IMG/VR virus record: IMGVR_UViG_3300049432_000047
Location: 1-39,143 of that record
Direction: 5' to 3' (one strand)
DNA: 39,143 nucleotides
From: a virus
In this document: piece by piece, positions 28,593 to 35,648 of the stretch
Position numbering within the stretch: position 1 is the first letter of the stretch
Layout of the letters: each line of letters begins with the position of its first letter
Program-made: the position numbers and the translations under genes
The notes under the pieces: generated by a model
The model's input: only the letters and a program-made list of their open reading frames with translations
Database searches by the model: none
Told to the model about the DNA's origin: nothing

Positions 28593-30731
28593 ATGTCTCG
28601 TCTCAAGTTTCCCGATGAGGGCTCCCGCAAAGTCGAAGACACGGTCAGCGGGCGGGGTCGGAGCAGCACGCGCGTCGACATCTTCACGGACGTAGCAGGG
28701 ACGACCGCCGCAACCGATCTCCTCGACGCAGCACTCGCCGCGAACACCACCGGCTACGTCACCACCGACCGGTACGCCATGCTGCCAATCTTCTCGGGCC
28801 CCGATGGTGTGGACACGCTCTACGCTCAGGTTCCCGGTGGCCCGGTGTGGCCCATGTATGCCAGGGTCGACGACCGCCTCGACGCTGTCGCGTTGCGCCT
28901 CTCCGCGCTCGAGGGCGGGGCGGTGTCCACGTCGACTGCGCTAACTGCTGAGACCGCAGCTAGGGCCGCAGCTGACAGCGCGGAAGCCTCCGCCCGCGCC
29001 GCCGCCGACAGTGCTGAGTCTGCGCTGCGGGTCAGCGGTGACGCGGCTACGGCTGCCACCGCTGCGGCCGGTACCGCCAGTGAGGCCAGCACCCGCGCAG
29101 CGGCCGACACCGCAGAGACCAGTGCGCGCACCGCCGCCGACGCCGCAGAGATCGCGGCTAGAGCTGCCGCTGATGCTGCCGAGTCTGCTACCCGCGCGGC
29201 GAACGATTCGTCGGAAGTAACAGCACGGGCGTCTGCCGTGTCAGCGGAGCAATCCGCGCGCATCGCAGCTGACGCCGCACATGACGCTGCTATCGCCGCT
29301 AACACGGCTGCGATCACCGCCGCGACCGCCGCCGAAATAGCACGAGCTAACGCCGCCTATCAGTCGAAGCCTGCGACCGCCGACGCGACGTTATGGGTCG
29401 GTTCCGCCGGGTCGGACGCCAACGACGGGAAGTCACCGGGGTCAGCGTTCGCCACCGTGCAGGCCGCGCACGACGCCCTGCCCGTAACAGGCGGGCGGGT
29501 CATGCTCGGGGCGGGGACGTTCACCGGGGTGGCGACGGTGTCCAAGCCGAACGTCACCGTCGAAGGTGTCGGCCCCGAAACGGTCGTCCAGACACCGGCC
29601 TCCGGGTCGACTGACCTCCTGGCCGTCAACGCCGCCTACTTCACCGCGAGAAACCTGACGCTCAAACCGCAGGGGACATGGTCCGGGTCGCTCGCGAAAC
29701 TCACTACTGCACCTGATGGCTGCTTCGAGAACGTGATCTTCGACGGTTCGGCCGCGACGTCGATCTACGGAAACAGTGTTCATGTCACCTCGGGTGACCG
29801 GGTCACCGTTCGCCGCTGCTCATTCCTGCAAGCCAACGGCGCGACCAACTACGGCAACACGGGTGTCGAGCTGCGGGCGTGTGCCAACGCTGAGGTCTCC
29901 GACAACTACTTCAACGGCGGCCGGAACTACCAGGTCGACGCTCGGTCCCTGACGAGTCTGTGTGTCGGGTTGAAGGTGGTCCGCAACACTCACCAGGGCG
30001 GCGCGACGCACGCGATCATCACCTGGAACGGGCACGCCTACATTGCCGGCAACCGGGTCTACTCACCGGGCGGGTACGGCATCTTCGTCACAGGTGACCC
30101 GTCAGCGGGGCAGACCAACTACGGCACCCACGTCATCAACAACTACATCAAGACCCCCGGCCAGATCGGGATTGGGCTGGAGTACGACGTCCACCAGTTC
30201 GTCATCTCCGGCAACACGATCGACACACCCACAGGGAACGGCATCTCCTACATTCGGCAGATCACCGATGGGGTTATCAGCAACAACACGATCCTGTCTT
30301 CGACTGGCACCTACGGCGGGATTAGCTGTGCTGTGTTCTCTGGTGCGACGTCGTCCTACCGAGTGGCGGTTATCGGGAACGTGGTCCGCAGCGCCACGCA
30401 GAAGGGCATCTACCTTGAGGACAGCGCCGACTCGCTGGTCCTCGCCAACGTGATCACCGGCTGTGCGGTTGGTGTGGCGATCAGCCCCACCTACGCCCCC
30501 GGCACGGTGTACGGGACGAACTTCCTGACCGGCAACACCGCTGACTATTCGGCGTTCTCTGGGGTCACCGCGTTCACCTCGAACGGTCTGGCGTCAAAGG
30601 TCAAAGCAGGCACCCCTTCGGATGCGGACTTCGCCGCTGCTCCACCGGACGGCACGATCATTGGTGACTCAACCGGTACGAAAATCTGGATCAGGCTCGG
30701 TGGGGCATGGAAGTCCGTCGCCGTCGCCTGA
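28593..30731 (+). CDS. large tail fibre/spike with coiled coil and beta-helix
   Basis: 712 residues, ATG 28593 with GGGAG seven bases upstream. Residues 93-255 are a long alanine-rich coiled coil (AARAAADSAEASARAAADSA and similar). From about 265 to 660 a right-handed beta-helix follows: TLWVGSAGSDANDGKSPGSA, ATVQAAHDALPVTGGRVMLG, then repeated turns such as NYIKTPGQIGIGLEYDV and VISGNTIDTPTGNGI. The start, AGSDANDG...FATVQ, is typical of pectate-lyase-like spikes. It may be a depolymerase or only a receptor binder; no catalytic residues are obvious. A short C-terminal domain closes with GTKIWIRLGGAWKS. Confidence 0.87.
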   Translation: MSRLKFPDEGSRKVEDTVSGRGRSSTRVDIFTDVAGTTAATDLLDAALAANTTGYVTTDRYAMLPIFSGPDGVDTLYAQVPGGPVWPMYARVDDRLDAVALRLSALEGGAVSTSTALTAETAARAAADSAEASARAAADSAESALRVSGDAATAATAAAGTASEASTRAAADTAETSARTAADAAEIAARAAADAAESATRAANDSSEVTARASAVSAEQSARIAADAAHDAAIAANTAAITAATAAEIARANAAYQSKPATADATLWVGSAGSDANDGKSPGSAFATVQAAHDALPVTGGRVMLGAGTFTGVATVSKPNVTVEGVGPETVVQTPASGSTDLLAVNAAYFTARNLTLKPQGTWSGSLAKLTTAPDGCFENVIFDGSAATSIYGNSVHVTSGDRVTVRRCSFLQANGATNYGNTGVELRACANAEVSDNYFNGGRNYQVDARSLTSLCVGLKVVRNTHQGGATHAIITWNGHAYIAGNRVYSPGGYGIFVTGDPSAGQTNYGTHVINNYIKTPGQIGIGLEYDVHQFVISGNTIDTPTGNGISYIRQITDGVISNNTILSSTGTYGGISCAVFSGATSSYRVAVIGNVVRSATQKGIYLEDSADSLVLANVITGCAVGVAISPTYAPGTVYGTNFLTGNTADYSAFSGVTAFTSNGLASKVKAGTPSDADFAAAPPDGTIIGDSTGTKIWIRLGGAWKSVAVA

Positions 30732-30782
30732 CACCGGCACATAACGCACCGGTCGAAGATCACTGACACCGGCTCATAACGC
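30729..30782 (+). repeat. two 19-bp direct repeats before the lysis module
   Basis: TGACACCGGCACATAACGC (30729-30747) and TGACACCGGCTCATAACGC (30764-30782) differ by one base and start 35 bases apart. They lie between the spike gene and the first lysis-region gene. Such paired sites could bind a regulator or be late promoter parts; the rest of this 94-base gap has only the ribosome site GAGGAAGGA. Confidence 0.6.
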
Positions 30783-30825
30783 CTGCAATCCCCCGACCAT
30801 CGGATAGAGGAAGGACGGTCGCCGT

Positions 30826-31203
30826 GTGCCCCAGCTCCCGTCCCTCAATGAAGCCGTCCACCTCGCGCTATCCGTCGCAGCCACCGACCCCGCGTCGGCA
30901 GTGTCGGGCTACGGCTACGGCGCAGCGGGTATCCTCATCGTTGCGCTGCTCGCATTCATCGGACGCGCCTACCTAAGAGTCGAAAAGGAAAACACCCGGC
31001 TCAACGAAGCACGGGTCACCGACGCGATAGCCACACAGACGGTCCTCGGGGAAGCGATCGCCGCGATCCGTGAGAACACACGGGTAAGTGAGGCCAACAG
31101 CCGGCAGTTCGACCGGCTCGTTGACCAGGTCGGTCTGTTCATCCAACAAGGTTCGGTCCGGTCCCAGCCGACACCTCGACGCCCGACAAGGGGCACGAAG
31201 TGA
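30826..31203 (+). CDS. membrane protein, lysis region (125 aa)
   Basis: One membrane helix (about residues 30-50, GAAGILIVALLAFIGRAYLR) then a long coiled-coil helix (VEKENTRLNEARV to about residue 112) and a basic tail. It resembles phage r1t-like or small holin partners with a cytoplasmic coiled coil. Ribosome site GAGGAAGGA lies upstream of GTG 30826. Being the first gene of the lysis region supports a holin or antiholin role; not proven. Confidence 0.65.
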   Translation: MPQLPSLNEAVHLALSVAATDPASAVSGYGYGAAGILIVALLAFIGRAYLRVEKENTRLNEARVTDAIATQTVLGEAIAAIRENTRVSEANSRQFDRLVDQVGLFIQQGSVRSQPTPRRPTRGTK

Positions 31204-31358
31204 AGCTACGGCGCACACAACCGAAACCTTCTCTCAGGCCACCGATCACGGTCAGCGAAGAGATCGCCCCGTGGATCGCTGAACTGCAACGCGTCATCGA
31301 CGAGCTGAACAAGCTGAACGCGCGGCTGGCACGAGACGGGGTGGTGATGAAGACGTGA
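31200..31358 (+). CDS. small helical hypothetical protein (52 aa)
   Basis: A 52-codon gene between two membrane proteins with GTGA overlaps on both sides. It starts basic (KLRRTQPKPSLRPP) and ends in one amphipathic helix (EEIAPWIAELQRVIDELNKL). No membrane helix. Its coupled position makes translation very likely. Confidence 0.6.
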   Translation: MKLRRTQPKPSLRPPITVSEEIAPWIAELQRVIDELNKLNARLARDGVVMKT

Positions 31359-31834
31359 GCGACCAAGCCGACGATCCGAAGGCACCAGCGACTCTCGCCG
31401 AGACGCGTGCGTTCGCCGACGTGCTGTCCGACAGGATCGACGGGCTGTCCCAGTCGCTACGAGGTGTCATCGCCGCGTACCACGCCGACACAGCAGCGCA
31501 GCTTGAAGTTGCGAAGTCGAACCGCGAATCCGCGGCGGCGACCAAGGAAGCGCTGCGTCGCCGCACCCGGCTCGAGTGGATCGTCTACGCCGCGCTCGTC
31601 GTCGTCATCGCTGGTCTCGTTGGTGTTGGGATCGGCACATACTCCGTGTACGACGTCGGGCGCAAGATCGACTCGTGCACCGATCCGCAAGGCAAGTGCG
31701 CGCAACAGCAGCAGAAGCAGACCAACCCGATCGTGCAGCGGATCATCAACGGGCAAGGCATCGCGGCCTGGTGCGGGGCGCACACCCCGACGAAGGAAGC
31801 CGCCGCCGCGTGCGTTGACGCGTCCACGCCGTGA
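31355..31834 (+). CDS. single-pass membrane protein with coiled coil (159 aa)
   Basis: The first 74 residues are a soluble helical coiled coil with RALSDRIDG-like heptads, followed by a membrane helix (75-96, [19 protein letters not shown]) and an outer part with two or three Cys ([18 protein letters not shown]) that could form disulphides. A holin accessory or spanin-like role is possible in a host that has a mycolate or thick wall. GTG start in a GTGA overlap. Confidence 0.65.
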   Translation: MSDQADDPKAPATLAETRAFADVLSDRIDGLSQSLRGVIAAYHADTAAQLEVAKSNRESAAATKEALRRRTRLEWIVYAALVVVIAGLVGVGIGTYSVYDVGRKIDSCTDPQGKCAQQQQKQTNPIVQRIINGQGIAAWCGAHTPTKEAAAACVDASTP

Positions 31835-32382
31835 GAACGCGCCGCTGGTCGCCGGTTGTCGCAGCGGGGCTCGTCATCGTTCTCATCCTCGCGCTGATGT
31901 GGCTCGCGCAGCGCGCCGCGAACGAGCGCGCGGACAAGGCCAACGCACGCGCTGACGCCCGCAACGACGCCTCCACCGCAGCACTCGAGAAAGCCAACGA
32001 AGTCCTCCACGCCCACGGGCTACCCACCGTGTCCCCGGTGCCTGGACCACCCGGAGCCAGCATCGTCGGCCCACGCGGGCCGGTTGGCCCGAGAGGACCG
32101 AAAGGCCCGACCGGTGTGATGGGAGCCATTGGAAAACCTGGCCTGAACGGGAACGACTCCACCGTCCCAGGGCCAACCGGATCACCGGGCGCGAAGGGCG
32201 ACGGCTCAACTGTCCCCGGCCCGACCGGCAGCCCCGGCGCGAAAGGCGACAAGGGCGACAAGGGCGACCCAGCGCCGACACCGTCACCAACGCCGTGCGA
32301 CTGGCAGGAGTGGCCGCCGCTGAGCGGCAAGGGCTACTGCGCCCAACCATCCCCCACGCCTTCACCGACCCCTGCTCCCTGA
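31831..32382 (+). CDS. membrane-anchored collagen-like protein
   Basis: 183 residues. A basic N-terminus and one membrane helix (8-26, [19 protein letters not shown]) are followed by a charged helix (30-60) and then about 75 residues of Gly-X-Y repeats (72-147, such as [16 protein letters not shown]) with two interruptions. A block [12 protein letters not shown] is duplicated. A Pro/Thr-rich linker with CDWQEW and GYCAQ closes the protein. Signal-anchor topology would put the collagen stalk outside the membrane. Collagen stalks in phages usually belong to fibres; one inside the lysis region is unusual. Confidence 0.8.
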   Translation: MRTRRWSPVVAAGLVIVLILALMWLAQRAANERADKANARADARNDASTAALEKANEVLHAHGLPTVSPVPGPPGASIVGPRGPVGPRGPKGPTGVMGAIGKPGLNGNDSTVPGPTGSPGAKGDGSTVPGPTGSPGAKGDKGDKGDPAPTPSPTPCDWQEWPPLSGKGYCAQPSPTPSPTPAP

Positions 32383-32391
32383 GGAGAACCA

Positions 32392-32523
32392 GTGACCACA
32401 CCAGCTGACGACGAACCCATCGCTACCGACAACACGGCCAAGCCGGAAGACGGCGAACAGGACGTCGACCAGGAGCCGACACCGGTCCCTGGCTCACCGT
32501 CGGAAGAAGAAGACGCCCAATGA
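32392..32523 (+). CDS. small acidic protein (43 aa)
   Basis: GTG 32392 is preceded by GAGGAG at five to six bases. The protein is Asp/Glu-rich with Pro (DDEPIATDNTAKPEDGEQD) and has no hydrophobic stretch. The stop overlaps the ATG of the endolysin, so it may serve partly as a translation-coupling leader for it. Confidence 0.55.
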   Translation: MTTPADDEPIATDNTAKPEDGEQDVDQEPTPVPGSPSEEEDAQ

Positions 32524-33197
32524 CCGCGGCTACGGTCGGGCAGACGCTCGACCATGTTCGTTCGCAACTCGGAACGGGCGAGAGCCCCGACGGGTCGAAC
32601 TGCCAGCCGTACTCCAAGGCTCTCGGTAAGCCATGTGAGCCATGGTGCAGCGACTTCGCCACCCTCATCCTCAAGCAGAGCGGGTTGCTTGTTGGACCGG
32701 TCAAAGGCAGCCCGGCCGCGAGAGTGCTCGCGCAGCAGTTCAAGGACGCCGGCCGCTGGCACTCAACTCCGCTGCCCGGTGACTTGTCATTCTTCGTCTG
32801 GGACGGCGACACCGAGATCCACCACGTCGAGTTCGTAGAGACCGTCCGCGACACGTCCCCGCTTGACGTTGTCGACATCGGCGGGAACGTCGGCAACAAG
32901 GTCACCCGGACCGTGCGCCGCTCCCACATCGTCGGGTTTGGACGACCGGCGTACAGCGCGGGCACGTCGAAGCCGCCATCACGACCACGGCCGGTCTGCA
33001 AGATGGGGCACGGCAAGGGCAACCAGGCCATCTACGACCTGCAACGCGACCTCGTCCGGCACGGCTACAAGATCGCCGTCGACGGTGACTTTGGCAAACT
33101 GACGGATGCGGCTGTGCGGTCGTTCCAGAAGGCGCACGGTCTCGAAGTGGATGGGATCGTGGGGAAGATGACGTGGAGAGCGCTAGACGCGCGCTGA
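32520..33197 (+). CDS. endolysin: CHAP peptidase plus peptidoglycan-binding domain
   Basis: 225 residues. The CHAP domain (about 1-142) has the catalytic Cys43 in EPWCSDFA, His102 in HHVEFVETV and probably Asn123 in GGNVG. CHAP enzymes cut peptide cross-links or the amide at muramic acid. The C-terminal part (170-222) is a PG_binding_1 domain (IYDLQRDLVRHGY, DGDFGKLTDAAVRSFQKAHG, VDGIVGKMTW). A Pro-rich linker joins them. No signal peptide, so release needs a holin, and membrane proteins lie on both sides. Its end overlaps the end of the minus-strand HNH gene by 15 bases. Confidence 0.93.
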   Translation: MTAATVGQTLDHVRSQLGTGESPDGSNCQPYSKALGKPCEPWCSDFATLILKQSGLLVGPVKGSPAARVLAQQFKDAGRWHSTPLPGDLSFFVWDGDTEIHHVEFVETVRDTSPLDVVDIGGNVGNKVTRTVRRSHIVGFGRPAYSAGTSKPPSRPRPVCKMGHGKGNQAIYDLQRDLVRHGYKIAVDGDFGKLTDAAVRSFQKAHGLEVDGIVGKMTWRALDAR

Positions 33198-33776
33198 TCG
33201 CTCCGCTGCTCGTTTCCGCCTGGCATGTTCACGACCCCGTTTGCGCGCACACTCGACACATCGACTGTCTCGTTTGCAAGCACCCGGCTTAGTGAGGTCA
33301 TGTCCCTTCGGGCAGGCCATCCGGCCCTGCGTCCATTGCCGTTGGCGAGCGACCATGTCACGACTGTTGTCTTGCATGGTTCCGGCGAGCAGATGGTCGG
33401 GATTCAGGCAGGGTGGGTTGTCACATGTATGACGAACAACCTCGTCATCGTGTAGCGGACGGACACGCAAACCGAACATGAGGCGATGAACTCGAGCGTT
33501 CCGAAGGCCCAGGCGTGGGGCCGTTAGAAGTCCGTAACCGTGCGTGTGCCGCTTGCCGTTCCACTCCCAGCAATTCGTCTCCGTCACTGTCCATCCGACG
33601 TGCTCAAGGCGCTGGTCGAGAGGCCAGTCCCGCACCGGGATGGCGTGGCCGTAGCGCATGAGGTTGCCGTAGTGACTACCGCACATACCGCGCGAACGAG
33701 CGCGGCGCTCACACCCGGCGACAGAGCAGAGATCCACCCGCTCACTATCGCATCGCCTCCTGACAGGAGCCCGCAC
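33183..33776 (-). CDS. HNH homing-endonuclease-like protein on the minus strand
   Basis: 197 residues, convergent with the endolysin and divergent from the next gene. A first zinc knuckle CSVAGCERRARSRGMCGSHY is followed by the HNH_3-type core: TNCWEWNGKRHTHGYG, VHRLMFGLRVRPLHDDEVV, RHTCDNPPCLNPDHLLAGT, then NSRDMVARQRQ. A basic C-terminus follows, with CPKGHDL and CVECARKRG. The start GTG 33776 gives 13 extra residues before VDLCSVAGC; GTG 33737 may be the real one. Reverse orientation and lone position suggest a free-standing homing enzyme that has inserted here. Confidence 0.9.
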   Translation of the reverse strand: MRAPVRRRCDSERVDLCSVAGCERRARSRGMCGSHYGNLMRYGHAIPVRDWPLDQRLEHVGWTVTETNCWEWNGKRHTHGYGLLTAPRLGLRNARVHRLMFGLRVRPLHDDEVVRHTCDNPPCLNPDHLLAGTMQDNSRDMVARQRQWTQGRMACPKGHDLTKPGACKRDSRCVECARKRGREHARRKRAAERSARV

Positions 33777-33778
33777 GA

Positions 33779-33985
33779 ATGATCCGCACAGAGCACATCG
33801 GGCAGATGCTGACCGAGGCGCGTGTCCTCGCCGTGCTGTGCAACGACGCCGAGAAGGCCAACGACGTTGTACTTGACCGCACTGCAGAGCAGGTTCTCGA
33901 GCGGGCTGCGAATCTCGCCGAGCACGCTGCTGCGGAACTGCGTGACGAACTGCTCCGGGCTCGCGACGGCTGGCCGTCCGTATGA
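33779..33985 (+). CDS. small helical protein (68 aa)
   Basis: ATG 33779 with AGGAG nine bases upstream. The protein is mainly two helices (IGQMLTEARVLAVLCNDAEK, EQVLERAANLAEHAAAELRD). The stop forms an ATGA overlap with the next, frameshifted gene. No membrane helix. Function unknown, probably part of the lysis transcript before the HNH gene interrupted it. Confidence 0.65.
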   Translation: MIRTEHIGQMLTEARVLAVLCNDAEKANDVVLDRTAEQVLERAANLAEHAAAELRDELLRARDGWPSV

Positions 33986-34108
33986 CCGGAAGTCTCCCCC
34001 CCCCCCTGTCCTAGTTGCGACGAGAAGGTCGACCGGCACGCGTACTGCCCGGGAGTTGGCTGCGGATGCGGCTGCTACCGGTCAGCGCTGTGGCTGTCTC
34101 GACGATGA
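33982..34108 (+). pseudogene. zinc-ribbon gene broken by an 11-C tract
   Basis: ATG 33982 in an ATGA overlap reads only ten codons before TAG because of eleven Cs at 33996-34006. With one C fewer the frame would continue as CPSCDEKVDRHAYC, then GVGCGCGCYRSALW, ending in TGA 34106-34108, itself in an ATGA with a start at 34105. The Cys spacing is that of a zinc ribbon, so the restored frame is clearly the intended one. The cause is either a homopolymer error in sequencing, a slippage-based switch, or true loss. Confidence 0.65.
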
Positions 34109-34128
34109 CCTGGAGAGAAGGCACCGAC

Positions 34129-34389
34129 GTGATCACGCTGCTGCGTAAGACACTGGCAGGGATCGACCCGCGCACCGAGATCCTGCGTCTCTATGCGGCA
34201 ATCGCGGCCGTGTACGCCGTCGTTGAAGCGGTCCGCGCGTCACGTAACGGTGGCGGGTTCGACATCCCCGCCGATGTACTGGTCGCAGCGATCACCGCAG
34301 TCAGCGCACTGTTCGCGCGGAGCAAGGTCACACCCATCGCAGACCCAAGACCAACGACGGCGAGCGACTCGTACCCATCGGGCCCGTAA
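34129..34389 (+). CDS. holin-like membrane protein (86 aa)
   Basis: Two hydrophobic helices (about 17-36, ILRLYAAIAAVYAVVEAVRA, and 48-63, VLVAAITAVSALFARS) and a polar tail. This is a small two-helix arrangement typical of actinophage holins. GTG 34129 follows AGAGAAGG by seven bases. An ATG at 34105, overlapping the stop of the repaired ribbon gene, would add eight residues. Its stop lies in a short CGGGCCCG hairpin. Confidence 0.7.
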   Translation: MITLLRKTLAGIDPRTEILRLYAAIAAVYAVVEAVRASRNGGGFDIPADVLVAAITAVSALFARSKVTPIADPRPTTASDSYPSGP

Positions 34390-34400
34390 TCGCGGGCCCG
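34379..34400 (+). repeat. CGGGCCCG inverted/direct repeat
   Basis: CGGGCCCG occurs at 34379-34386 and 34393-34400 with TAATCG between. Since the word is its own complement, this can fold into an eight-base-pair hairpin with a six-base loop holding the TAA stop of the holin gene. It may slow ribosomes or stabilise the mRNA. Confidence 0.45.
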
Positions 34401-34405
34401 ACCCG

Positions 34406-34546
34406 ATGGGCGAGACCGACCTTCTGCCCGACCCGAACCACCCACCGCCAGTCGGATTCGGTCTCACCATCTGGGTGCTGCTCGCACTAATAGCGCTCAT
34501 GCTGGCCATCGGTTTCGGAGCCACCTGGCTCATCGTGCACGACTAG
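34406..34546 (+). CDS. small membrane protein, holin-like (46 aa)
   Basis: A 46-residue peptide: a short Pro-rich leader, then one strong membrane helix (IWVLLALIALMLAIGFGATW) and a short end. ATG 34406 follows a hairpin by five bases; no clear ribosome site. Next to the holin-like gene and before the terminator, it is a good candidate for a second holin or antiholin. Confidence 0.65.
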   Translation: MGETDLLPDPNHPPPVGFGLTIWVLLALIALMLAIGFGATWLIVHD

Positions 34547-34575
34547 TTGCCCAATCCAGACCCGCACGGAACGAT

Positions 34576-34627
34576 GCCCCCGTCACTCGACGCCACTTCC
34601 CCGGCGCCGAGCGACGGGGGCCTTTTC
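34576..34627 (+). terminator. strong intrinsic terminator ending the lysis module
   Basis: GCCCCCGTC (34576-34584) pairs with GACGGGGGC (34613-34621), and inner CTCG/CGAG extends the stem; CTTTTCG follows. It is the clearest rho-independent terminator in the window and ends late transcription. Confidence 0.9.
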
Positions 34628-34693
34628 GCGTTGGACGATGACGCGCCCTACTGCCTACCCACCGCGCGGAACACGTCGCGGTAACGTGGCAGT

Positions 34694-34786
34694 GTGGCTG
34701 ATAAGAGCAGCATCGAATGGACCGAAGCCACGTGGAATCCCACCACTGGATGCGATCGCATCTCGCCAGGTTGTGACAACCGGTGA
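34694..34786 (+). pseudogene. truncated DUF5131 (Gp37/Gp68-type) gene, N-terminal stub
   Basis: GTG 34694 opens a 30-codon frame that reads [20 protein letters not shown] followed by PGCDN, the exact N-terminal signature of DUF5131 proteins (IEWT.ATWNP.TGC...SPGC.NCY), then stops at TGA 34784-34786 where CYAE should come. The remainder of the roughly 230-residue family is missing. The stub lies just after the late terminator, consistent with deletion during past gene exchange. Confidence 0.75.
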
Positions 34787-34957
34787 TTGTGGCCTCGCTC
34801 ATGCGGACAGGTCTAGCACAACATAGACAGGTTTCAGCGCAGGCAAGCCCTAGATCTAGTAGTTACACCGCTATCTTTCCGCAGGTCACCCTAGAATTAC
34901 CCATATCTTTCCGCTAGGTACTTGCTTCCTGTCGCTACCTGTCCTAGATTCATCGCC
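34787..34957. promoter_or_regulatory. CTAG-rich control region
   Basis: This 171-base non-coding stretch is clearly lower in GC than the rest. It holds six CTAG words, including the palindrome CTAGATCTAG (34850-34859), two direct copies of TATCTTTCCGC (34872-34882 and 34904-34914) and GACAGGT twice with its complement ACCTGTC. It looks like an operator/promoter region for the regulator gene that follows. Confidence 0.65.
34922..34950 (+). promoter_or_regulatory. promoter for the XRE regulator (leaderless)
   Basis: TTGCTT (34922-34927), 17 bases, TAGATT (34945-34950): a fair sigma-70-type promoter. The ATG begins seven bases after the -10, so transcription would start at or near the start codon and the mRNA would be leaderless, common for actinobacterial and phage repressors. 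There is no ribosome site in front of the ATG, which agrees. Confidence 0.6.
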
Positions 34958-35227
34958 ATGCCAGCGATCAGCCCTATCGGCCCTCAAGTCCGGTTGAGGG
35001 ATCTCCGTAAGGCGCACGGCCTGACCATCCGGCAGCTGGCCGAACGGATCGAAGACCAGGGGATCAAGGTCAAAGCCGACTCCCTGAGCAATGTCGAGCT
35101 CGGCCACAAGCGCGCCAGTGACCTCCTTCTCGTCGCCTGGGCCAAGGCCCTCGGCATCAGTCCGCTCGATGTGTGGCAACCCCTCGTTGACGAAGACGAG
35201 TCGCAACTCGACCGGGCAACCGCATGA
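34958..35227 (+). CDS. XRE-family transcriptional regulator (89 aa)
   Basis: A helix-turn-helix of the Cro/XRE type: RLRDLRKAHGLTIRQLAERI, then VKADSLSNVELGHKRASDLL and LLVAWAKALGISPLDVWQPL. ATG 34958 follows a promoter directly with no leader. It is the only visible repressor-like protein. With no intact integrase, it may be the immunity repressor of a plasmid-like prophage or just a control gene for the right arm, which it heads. Start chosen from promoter position; an upstream TTG at 34922 would sit inside the -35. Confidence 0.85.
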   Translation: MPAISPIGPQVRLRDLRKAHGLTIRQLAERIEDQGIKVKADSLSNVELGHKRASDLLLVAWAKALGISPLDVWQPLVDEDESQLDRATA

Positions 35228-35382
35228 CCGCCGCCGATCGAGCCGTTCTCGCGCGGGACCGCTGGCTAGAACGCACCCTCGCTGCTGCTCCCCCACTGAC
35301 TCAGGAGCAAGCCCGGTCGGTGAAGGTGCTCACCTCAGCCCCCGCATCGCCGATTGTCGCCCGTAAGCGGGTGGCGATGTGA
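35224..35382 (+). CDS. small hypothetical protein (52 aa)
   Basis: ATG in an ATGA overlap with the regulator and GTGA at its end. The peptide is basic and helical (ADRAVLARDRWLERTLAAAP, then LTQEQARSVKVLTSAP). Short proteins of this kind (with TxEQxxxVxxLL) occur in many actinophages beside small regulators. Function unknown. Confidence 0.6.
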   Translation: MTAADRAVLARDRWLERTLAAAPPLTQEQARSVKVLTSAPASPIVARKRVAM

Positions 35383-35648
35383 CGCCGGCCCCCAAGGCAC
35401 AGCCGCTTACCGATGCTGAGCGGGAGCTGCTCGATTTCTCTGGCCTGTGGTTCCGCTACGAGGGCCACCGTGAAGCAGCGATCCTCGACCTGTTCGGCGT
35501 CAGTGCGATCCGTTTCCACCAGCGGGTCAACAAACTGATCGACCGGGAAGAGGCCCTCGCCTACGCACCGATCCTCGTGAACCGGTTGCGCAACGAACGT
35601 CAGAACCGCCGCGAACAGCGCGCCCAGAAGCCGGTTGGCGTCCTATGA
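35379..35648 (+). CDS. DUF3263 family protein (89 aa)
   Basis: The family core is complete: LTDAERELLDFSGLWFRYEG, then EAAILDLFGVSAIRFHQRVN and KLIDREEALAYAPILVNRLR. DUF3263 proteins are small helix-turn-helix-like proteins of actinobacteria and their phages with a probable DNA-binding role. GTG start in a GTGA overlap and ATGA at the end. A control function together with the XRE protein is likely but not shown. Confidence 0.85.
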   Translation: MTPAPKAQPLTDAERELLDFSGLWFRYEGHREAAILDLFGVSAIRFHQRVNKLIDREEALAYAPILVNRLRNERQNRREQRAQKPVGVL

